This document shows, piece after piece, positions 58,340 through 64,000 of a DNA stretch of 64,000 nucleotides. The DNA comes from Bacteroidales bacterium (GTDB lineage Bacteria; Bacteroidota; Bacteroidia; Bacteroidales; UBA932): contig JAFUVU010000046.1 in NCBI GenBank assembly GCA_017477465.1, forward strand, positions 22,611 to 86,610. The letters are read 5' to 3'. The position numbers and the translations under genes are program-made. Below the pieces are notes generated by a model. That model worked only from the letters and a program-made list of their open reading frames with translations, did not search any database and was not told where the DNA came from. Numbering within the stretch: position 1 is the stretch's first letter; the number at the start of each line of letters is the position of its first letter.

Positions 58340-60282
58340 AGAGTCAGGAAATTAACAAATTCCTCAATATCAAGATTATAGCCTCTTGGACCGCGGAGGA
58401 TTTCGCCTTCGGAGTCCAGAATGAAGTAATTAGGCTGGGAGTTTACCCCGAAGCGCTTGAGCACCATGTTGGAATTAACACGGCCGACATCCTTGAGAAC
58501 TTTTCCGGAATCGGTTGTAACCCACTTGTCTTCAGGGAGTTTAGTCTTGTCATCCACGTACAGGGACACTATCACAAAGTCATTTGCAAGAAGGTCAAGG
58601 ACCTTAGGGTCGCTCCATACGCGGGACTCCATCTCGCGGCAGTTTACACAGCCGTGGCCGGTGATGTCCACGAAGACTTTCTTGCCGTAAGCCTTGGCGG
58701 CGGCGATGCCGTCTTCAAGGTCTGAGTAGCCGATGAGGCCGTGAGGGAGGGATACCTGGGAATCGGTGAAAGATTGCCGGTCAGCGCCGGCAATGACGCC
58801 GTTGGGGCCGACGATGCCGTTGGAACCGGCGATGACGTACGTGCCGTCATGCCCGGCTTGACCGGGCATCTTTGCGCCCAGCACAAAGTCCTGCGTCTCA
58901 AGGGGCGGAAGGTAGCCGCTGAGGGCCTTGAGAGGGGCGCCCCACATGCCGGGAAGCATGTACACTACAAAGGCGAAGTCGATGATTATCAGCACCAATC
59001 GGCCTACACCTATGTACTCCAGCGGGCTGTCGTGCTTGAAGCGGATCTTACCCATCAGGTACAGACCCAGAAGAGTGAAGCAGACAATCCAGATGGCAAG
59101 GTAAACCTCCCTGTCCAGAAGATGCCAGTGGTAAGTCTGGTCCGCCACTGAGAGGAATTTAAGGCCGAGGGCAACTTCAATGAAGCCAAGCACTACCTTC
59201 ACGCTGTTGAGCCAGCCGCCGCTCTTGGGGAGTTTCTTAAGGACGGAGGGGAAGAAGGCCAGAAGTGCGAACGGCAGGGCGAAGGCGATGCTGAAGGCCA
59301 GCATGGTCACCATCGGGGTCCAGAACTCGCCCTGAGTGCTCTTAATAAGCACTGTGCCGACGATGGGCCCGGTGCAGCTGAAGCTTACCAGCACAAGAGT
59401 CAGCGCCAGGAAAAACACGCCCAGAAGGCCGCCTTTGCCGCTGTTGGAATCGGTCTTAGTGGTCCATTTTGAGGGCAGCGTAATCTCAAATGCGCCGAAG
59501 AAAGAGGCAGCGAAGACCATGAAAATCACGAAGAAGATGATATTCGGCAGCCAGTGCGTGCTGAGCCAGTTGAATATATCGGCCGTAACTGTTTCGCCTC
59601 CCAGCATCCATGTAAGGCCGATGATGACGGAAATGGGCACCGTATAAAGCAGCACGATGAAAATGCCGTACATGAGCGCCTTGAAGCGTCCGCCCTTTTC
59701 CTGTTTCACGAAGAAGGACACCGTCATGGGCACCATCGGGAACACGCAAGGGGTAAGCAGCATAGCAAAGCCCCAGAGGATGGCCTCCAGGATCAAACTC
59801 CAAAGAGATGACCGGTCGTTGCCGGTCATGACGCCACCAGCATTCCCTACTCCCACGTCATTGCCGGACCCACCGGCAATCTCCACCGAGAACTCATAGT
59901 CCTCCGGCATGCCGCAGAAATCCCCTTTGCAGGCGCTCCAGCCTACTGTTCCTTCCACCGTAAGCTTCTCGGAACCATTAATTTGCAAATCCTGACGCAG
60001 CACATACTTGCCAGTTGCAACCTTAACGCCTTTGTAGTCCGAAGGCGTGTATTCTTCTGTCGGCTGACCTGCCAGAAAAACCCTGTCCGTGGTATTCACT
60101 TCCAGAGAAACACCCACGGCCTTGTCCTCCATTGGGTGGATATAGTAGTCCTTGGCTATTTCTCCTGTTATTTCCAGCTGATATCTATCCCCTTCAGAGT
60201 GATTGACTACAGCCTTCCAGACCACGCTAGGACTTATCTGCAGCGCCAGGGCAAGCAGCGCCGCAAGGATTGTTTTCATCAT
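58336..60282 (-). CDS. dsbD: DsbD-family thiol:disulfide interchange protein
   Basis: 648 residues. A signal peptide, an N-terminal periplasmic domain with a Cys pair in CKGDFC (about residue 110), eight hydrophobic helices (about 160-455) with LTPCVFPMVPM and SFSCTGPIVG carrying the membrane Cys pair, and a C-terminal thioredoxin domain with GCVNC (about 545). It passes electrons from cytosolic thioredoxin to periplasmic thiols. Two linkers (about residues 134-158 and 468-510) are low-complexity and coincide with short palindromes; related proteins lack the second insert. It overlaps the desulfidase gene (ATGA). Confidence 0.92.
   Translation of the reverse strand: MMKTILAALLALALQISPSVVWKAVVNHSEGDRYQLEITGEIAKDYYIHPMEDKAVGVSLEVNTTDRVFLAGQPTEEYTPSDYKGVKVATGKYVLRQDLQINGSEKLTVEGTVGWSACKGDFCGMPEDYEFSVEIAGGSGNDVGVGNAGGVMTGNDRSSLWSLILEAILWGFAMLLTPCVFPMVPMTVSFFVKQEKGGRFKALMYGIFIVLLYTVPISVIIGLTWMLGGETVTADIFNWLSTHWLPNIIFFVIFMVFAASFFGAFEITLPSKWTTKTDSNSGKGGLLGVFFLALTLVLVSFSCTGPIVGTVLIKSTQGEFWTPMVTMLAFSIAFALPFALLAFFPSVLKKLPKSGGWLNSVKVVLGFIEVALGLKFLSVADQTYHWHLLDREVYLAIWIVCFTLLGLYLMGKIRFKHDSPLEYIGVGRLVLIIIDFAFVVYMLPGMWGAPLKALSGYLPPLETQDFVLGAKMPGQAGHDGTYVIAGSNGIVGPNGVIAGADRQSFTDSQVSLPHGLIGYSDLEDGIAAAKAYGKKVFVDITGHGCVNCREMESRVWSDPKVLDLLANDFVIVSLYVDDKTKLPEDKWVTTDSGKVLKDVGRVNSNMVLKRFGVNSQPNYFILDSEGEILRGPRGYNLDIEEFVNFLTL
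58773..58794. repeat. Palindrome 1 in dsbD
   Basis: ATTGCCGG-TCAGCG-CCGGCAAT, in frame in the linker before the thioredoxin domain. Confidence 0.7.
58849..58869. repeat. Palindrome 2 in dsbD
   Basis: ATGCCCGG-CTTGA-CCGGGCAT, in frame; encodes KMPGQAG. Same loop as the palindrome in the AraC-type gene (33555-33573). Confidence 0.7.
59808..59829. repeat. Palindrome 3 in dsbD
   Basis: ATGACCGG-TCGTTG-CCGGTCAT, in frame; encodes VMTGNDRSS just before the first helix of the membrane domain. Confidence 0.7.
59860..59880. repeat. Palindrome 4 in dsbD
   Basis: ATTGCCGG-ACCCA-CCGGCAAT, in frame; encodes part of AGGSGNDV after the N-terminal domain. Confidence 0.7.
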
Positions 60283-60304
60283 AGAGTCAATTATTTACGT
60301 CGCT

Positions 60305-60904
60305 TTACAGCTCCGACGAGAATTCTTCCTTGCTTTGACGCTTGGCATGATTGGGACCGGCCTCGGTGGCGGGAACGCCCACCGGGAAAAGGCAGACGGG
60401 CTCGTAGCCTTCCATTTCGGGGAAATCGGCCTTTATCTTGGCGGGGTCGAATGAGCCTACCCACACATTGCCAAGCCCAAGGGCCGATGCCTCCAGCATG
60501 ATGTGCGTGCCGACGATGGCGGCGTCTATCTCCGCGCCGTTTTTGCCGTCGTATTTGCGCACCCAGGCTTTGTCGGCCTTACAGCCAACCACAAACACCG
60601 CGGGGGCTCCGTAGGTATAATCAGTTGCGCCTTTGAGCTTTTCCAGCGCCTCCGGGCTCTTTACCACCCAAACATGCACAGGCTGGAAGTTACATGCCGA
60701 CGGTGCTATTCTGGCAGCCTCGAGGATATGGTTGATTTGCGCCTCGGTAAGTGGTGTATCCTTAAACTTTCGGCAAGAATAACGCTCTTTGGCGATAGTC
60801 ATGAAGGTGGATTCCTTAACGGGAAGCCTGTCCGGAAGATCGGAGAAATTGGCCCTTTTGTGAAGATGCGTAATGTCGCTGATTTTGTCCCAGAATTTGC
60901 TCAT
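60305..60904 (-). CDS. Nitroreductase family protein
   Basis: 199 residues. FMN-dependent oxidoreductase fold: RYSCRKFKDTPLTEAQINHILEAARIAPSACNFQPVHVWVV (in parts) with the FMN-binding RxSxR start, AAIVGTHIMLEASALGLGNVWVGSF and FPVGVPATE. Substrates may be quinones, nitro compounds or flavins. It begins 22 bases before dsbD but probably has its own transcript. Confidence 0.9.
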   Translation of the reverse strand: MSKFWDKISDITHLHKRANFSDLPDRLPVKESTFMTIAKERYSCRKFKDTPLTEAQINHILEAARIAPSACNFQPVHVWVVKSPEALEKLKGATDYTYGAPAVFVVGCKADKAWVRKYDGKNGAEIDAAIVGTHIMLEASALGLGNVWVGSFDPAKIKADFPEMEGYEPVCLFPVGVPATEAGPNHAKRQSKEEFSSEL

Positions 60905-60963
60905 ATCTTATCTCTTTTTACGTTTCCAAGTCTGCCAATATACAAAAAAACACTCAAATACGC

Positions 60964-60992
60964 AAAATGCCGGCGATGATCGCCGGCATTTT
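60964..60992 (-). terminator. Terminator of the rpsG-fusA-rpsJ-tRNA transcript
   Basis: A perfect 14-bp inverted repeat (AAAATGCCGGCGAT and its complement around one base) lies directly after the tRNA. The A/T ends give a short U tract in both directions, so it may act on either strand. Confidence 0.8.
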
Positions 60993-60993
60993 G

Positions 60994-61066
60994 TGGCCCC
61001 TGGGGGATTTGAACCCTCGACCCACGGATTATGAGTCCGCTGCTCTAACCGCTGAGCTAAGGGGCC
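60994..61066 (-). tRNA. tRNA with anticodon CAT (Met, possibly Ile2)
   Basis: 73 nt on the minus strand: acceptor GGCCCCT/AGGGGCC, D arm with AGCGGTTA, anticodon loop CTCATAA on stem GCGGA/TCCGT, T arm GAGGGTTCAAATCCCCC in outline, discriminator A, no encoded CCA. Anticodon CAT means elongator Met or, if lysidine-modified, Ile. It follows rpsJ by 19 bases. Confidence 0.9.
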
Positions 61067-61085
61067 TTAAAGCTGAGGACTAACC

Positions 61086-61391
61086 TCAGACTTTGATTTC
61101 TACCTCGACGCCCGAGGGAAGCTCAAGCTTCATGAGGGCATCAACGGTTTTCGCGTTGGACTCGTCGATGTCGATCAGACGTACGTAGGAGTCCAGTTCG
61201 AACTGCTCGCGGCTCTTCTTGTTGACGAAGGTGGAGCGGTTCACAGTGAAGATCTTCTTGTTGGTAGGAAGCGGAATGGGACCAACTACCTTTGCACCCG
61301 TTGCCTTCACTGTATCGACGATCTTGGCGGAGGACTTGTCCACCAGCATGTGATCGTAAGATTTCAGCTTGATTCTGATTTTCTGGCTCAT
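61086..61391 (-). CDS. rpsJ: 30S ribosomal protein S10
   Basis: 101 residues, [20 protein letters not shown] start, [29 protein letters not shown] (in parts) in the middle and [11 protein letters not shown] at the end. Binds 16S rRNA and takes part in NusB-S10 antitermination. It follows fusA by 28 bases and is followed by a tRNA, not by rplC. Confidence 0.97.
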   Translation of the reverse strand: MSQKIRIKLKSYDHMLVDKSSAKIVDTVKATGAKVVGPIPLPTNKKIFTVNRSTFVNKKSREQFELDSYVRLIDIDESNAKTVDALMKLELPSGVEVEIKV

Positions 61392-61419
61392 ATTGTTTAC
61401 TTTTTAACTTTGCTAAATT

Positions 61420-63537
61420 TTACTCGTCGTCAGTTACTCTGTAGCCGCTCTTTTCGATGATGTCCTTGGCCAGGTTGGCGGGGACTTCGGCATAGTGGTC
61501 AAAAGTCATTGTGCTGGTTGCGCGTCCTGAAGACAGGGTACGCAGCACTGTGACATAACCGAACTGCTCGGATAGAGGGACAAATGCTTTGACGATGCGT
61601 GCTCCGTTGGCGGTTGAGTCCATAGCCATAATCTGACCGCGGCGGCGGTTGAGGTCGCCTACTATGTCGCCCATGTAGTCTTCGGGGGTTACTACCTCCA
61701 GGCTCATGATAGGTTCAAGGAGAACCGGGTGACATTTAGGGCAGGCGTGACGGAAAGCCATTCTGGCTGCCAGCTCGAAGGAGAGCTGGTCGGAATCTAC
61801 CGGGTGGTAGCTGCCGTCGATGACTTCCACCTTGAGGGAAGGCACCTCGTAACCTGCGAGAACGCCGTTGAGCATTGCGCTCTGGAAACCTTTCTCGATA
61901 GACGGGATGAATTCCTTGGGGATATTGCCGCCTTTGACGGAATTGATGAACTGAAGACCCTGTACGCCTTCATCGGCAGGAGAGATATTGACGATGATGT
62001 CTGCGAATTTGCCGCGGCCGCCCGTTTGCTTCTTGAAGACTTCGCGGAGCTGGTAGCTGGAGGTGATGGACTCCTTGTAATTCACCTGAGGGGCACCCTG
62101 GTTGATGTCCACGCCGAATTCGCGGCGGAGACGGTCCACGATGATGTCCAGATGAAGCTCGCCCATGCCGCTGATGACGGTCTGGCCGGTTTCATGGTCG
62201 CTCTTTACGGTGAAGGTGGGGTCTTCCTCGGCCAGTTTGGCGAGGGCTATTCCAAGCTTGTCAAGGTCTTTCTGGGTCTTAGGCTCAACGGCAATGCCGA
62301 TCACGGGATCCGGGAATTCCATGGATTCCAGGGTGATGGGCTTTTCCTCGAGGCAGACGGTGTCGCCTGTTCTGAGGTCCTTGAAACCTACGGCTGCGCA
62401 GATGTCTCCGGCTTCCACGAACTCGATGGGGTTCTGGTGGTTGGAGTGCATCTGGTAAAGACGGGCTACGCGCTCTTTCTTTCCGGTGCGGGTATTGTAC
62501 ACGTATGAACCGGCATCCAGACGGCCGCTGTAGGCGCGCAGGAAGGCAAGACGGCCCACGAAAGGATCCGTGGCAATCTTGAAGACCAGGGCGCAGAAGG
62601 GCTCGTCGGCACTGGGTTTACGGGTGATTTCGTCACCGGTACGGGGGTTGGTTCCTTTGACTGCTCCCTTGTCCAGAGGAGAAGGCAGATACCGCATAAC
62701 GGCATCCAGGAGGAACTGCACGCCCTTGTTCTTGAAGGAAGAGCCGCAGCAGGCGGGAACAATCTGCATTGAAATTGTGCCCTTGCGGATAGCGGCTATG
62801 ATTTCTTCGCGAGTGAGGGAGTCGGGATCCTCGAAATACTTCTCCATCAGGGTCTCATCGCACTCTGCTGCCGCTTCGAGGAGAATGTCACGCCAGCGGG
62901 CGGCTTCGCCTTTCAGATCGGCCGGGATTTCGCCTTCTTTGTAGTTGACGAGGTCCTCGGAGTTGCCATCGTAGTAGATGGCTTTCATGTCGATAAGATC
63001 TACGATGCCTTCGAACTTGTCTTCGGCACCAATCGGGAGACAGATGGGAACGGCAGTGGCACCGAGTTTGGTTTTGATTTCCTCGACACAGGCGAGGAAG
63101 TCAGCACCTACGCGGTCCATTTTGTTCACATACGCGATCTTAGGCACGCCGTACTTGTCTGCCTGACGCCAGACAGTCTCGCTCTGAGGCTGTACACGGC
63201 CGACAGCGCAGAAAGTGGCCACCGTACCGTCAAGTACGCGCAGGGAACGTTCCACCTCAACGGTGAAATCCACGTGGCCGGGAGTGTCGATAAGGTTAAT
63301 CTGGTAGGTTTCGCCATTGTAGTGCCAGAAGGCTGTGGTGGCAGCAGAAGTGATGGTGATACCGCGCTCCTGCTCTTGTACCATCCAGTCCATGGTGGCA
63401 GCACCTTCGTGAACCTCACCGATCTTATGTGTTTTCCCGGTGTAGTACAGAATGCGCTCAGACGTGGTGGTCTTGCCGGCATCGATGTGGGCCATGATGC
63501 CGATGTTGCGTGTGAATTTAAGATCTCTCTTTGCCAT
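61420..63537 (-). CDS. fusA: Elongation factor G
   Basis: 705 residues. GTPase that drives ribosome translocation. G motifs in order: [10 protein letters not shown] (P-loop), [17 protein letters not shown]. Domains II to V follow; the domain IV loop is near residue 510 ([13 protein letters not shown]). The rpsG stop lies 15 bases upstream. Confidence 0.98.
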   Translation of the reverse strand: MAKRDLKFTRNIGIMAHIDAGKTTTSERILYYTGKTHKIGEVHEGAATMDWMVQEQERGITITSAATTAFWHYNGETYQINLIDTPGHVDFTVEVERSLRVLDGTVATFCAVGRVQPQSETVWRQADKYGVPKIAYVNKMDRVGADFLACVEEIKTKLGATAVPICLPIGAEDKFEGIVDLIDMKAIYYDGNSEDLVNYKEGEIPADLKGEAARWRDILLEAAAECDETLMEKYFEDPDSLTREEIIAAIRKGTISMQIVPACCGSSFKNKGVQFLLDAVMRYLPSPLDKGAVKGTNPRTGDEITRKPSADEPFCALVFKIATDPFVGRLAFLRAYSGRLDAGSYVYNTRTGKKERVARLYQMHSNHQNPIEFVEAGDICAAVGFKDLRTGDTVCLEEKPITLESMEFPDPVIGIAVEPKTQKDLDKLGIALAKLAEEDPTFTVKSDHETGQTVISGMGELHLDIIVDRLRREFGVDINQGAPQVNYKESITSSYQLREVFKKQTGGRGKFADIIVNISPADEGVQGLQFINSVKGGNIPKEFIPSIEKGFQSAMLNGVLAGYEVPSLKVEVIDGSYHPVDSDQLSFELAARMAFRHACPKCHPVLLEPIMSLEVVTPEDYMGDIVGDLNRRRGQIMAMDSTANGARIVKAFVPLSEQFGYVTVLRTLSSGRATSTMTFDHYAEVPANLAKDIIEKSGYRVTDDE

Positions 63538-63552
63538 TTAGCATGCAGTAGA

Positions 63553-64000
63553 TTAGAAACGGAAGTGTGCAAAGGCTTTGTTAGCCTCGGCCATTCTGTG
63601 CATATCCTCTTTACGCTTGAAGGCGCCGCCTTCACTGTTGTATGCAGCAACAATTTCTGCGCAAAGTTTTTCTGCCATCGAGTGACCGGAACGCTTGCGG
63701 GCGAACTGAATAAGGTTCTTCATAGCCACGGAAACTTTACGTTCCGGACGCAACTCGGTCGGCACTTGGAAGTTTGCACCACCGATACGACGGGACTTAA
63801 CCTCGATCTGAGGGGTCACGTTCTCAAGGGCTTTCTTCCAAATATCGAGAGGAGCCTGGTCAGAATCTTTCATCTTCTCGCCTACCATGTCAATGGCATC
63901 ATAAAAGATAGAATACGCGATACTCTTCTTTCCCTGCAGCATAAGATTGTTCACGAAACGGGTAACTTCCACATCGTGAAACTTAGGATCAGGAAGTAGA
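63553..64000 (-). CDS. rpsG: 30S ribosomal protein S7 (5' end outside window)
   Basis: 149 codons are visible; the start lies beyond base 64000. The frame reads [20 protein letters not shown] in the first 20 residues, the usual S7 start region after the short basic N-terminus, then [16 protein letters not shown] and a C-terminal [13 protein letters not shown]. The frame continues past the V at 63972, so no internal start is needed. It assembles the 16S rRNA 3' domain. Confidence 0.97.
   Translation of the reverse strand, partial: LLPDPKFHDVEVTRFVNNLMLQGKKSIAYSIFYDAIDMVGEKMKDSDQAPLDIWKKALENVTPQIEVKSRRIGGANFQVPTELRPERKVSVAMKNLIQFARKRSGHSMAEKLCAEIVAAYNSEGGAFKRKEDMHRMAEANKAFAHFRF

Overview
The window is a stretch of a Bacteroidota chromosome, most likely from an uncultured, gut-type Bacteroidales lineage. 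The evidence is TAnnTTTG-type -7 promoter boxes close upstream of many genes, weak Shine-Dalgarno signals, many lipoproteins, a TonB-dependent receptor paired with a DUF4249 lipoprotein, family-typical proteins (UPF0597, DUF3109, DUF2007) and a rpsG-fusA-rpsJ cluster. Genus cannot be assigned from sequence alone. Most of the window is dense housekeeping sequence with overlapping starts and stops.

Layout. 1-1430 (minus): the start of a TrpB2-type tryptophan synthase beta chain behind a complete trp attenuator (16-codon leader peptide with tandem Trp codons, antiterminator, terminator), then a cytochrome b subunit of succinate dehydrogenase/fumarate reductase without its A and B partners. 1522-4494: pyrH, an esterase, and an HUH (Y1) transposase-like gene between two long-hairpin repeats. 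4593-16217: aminopeptidase P, hemW and small coupled genes, an inactive M16-like peptidase, a TPR protein, a U32 protein and a lipoprotein. 16335-20577 (minus): PBP1a, Ddl and PrmC. 20713-31503: topA, an Lrp-type regulator, ispD, then mreB-mreC-mreD-PBP2-rodA and an S41 protease, which form the cell-elongation operon.

31546-31845 is a tRNA-Leu(UAA) gene split by a 215-nt group I intron at the U34/A35 position used by the cyanobacterial and plastid intron. From about 31.9 to 41.2 kb lies an accessory region: a membrane-spanning AraC-type regulator with an extracytoplasmic propeller-like domain, a 1049-residue lipoprotein, remnants of an integrative element (HTH protein, small protein, AlbA_2 protein, truncated tyrosine recombinase), a decapitated secretory gene, and a GH5 glycosidase.

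41332-49542 is a compact carbohydrate locus. A divergent IclR regulator, with two near-identical palindromes spaced 100 bp apart, faces a run of six genes: barrel protein, SIS protein, unknown protein, Gfo/Idh/MocA oxidoreductase, MFS transporter and GH89 alpha-N-acetylglucosaminidase. It looks like a self-contained pathway for alpha-linked GlcNAc with oxidoreductase chemistry, and it is the best candidate here for an undescribed system.

49674-60904 holds an acid phosphatase, a YiiX-like hydrolase, an SDR, an EamA transporter, the lipoprotein/TonB receptor/DUF4249 operon, a cysteine desulfidase-like gene coupled to a DsbD-type reductase, and a nitroreductase. The DsbD gene carries four short palindromes inserted in frame. 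60964-64000 (minus) is the end of the str operon (rpsG, fusA, rpsJ), closed by a tRNA with anticodon CAT and a terminator rather than by the S10 operon. No CRISPR array and no rRNA gene were seen.
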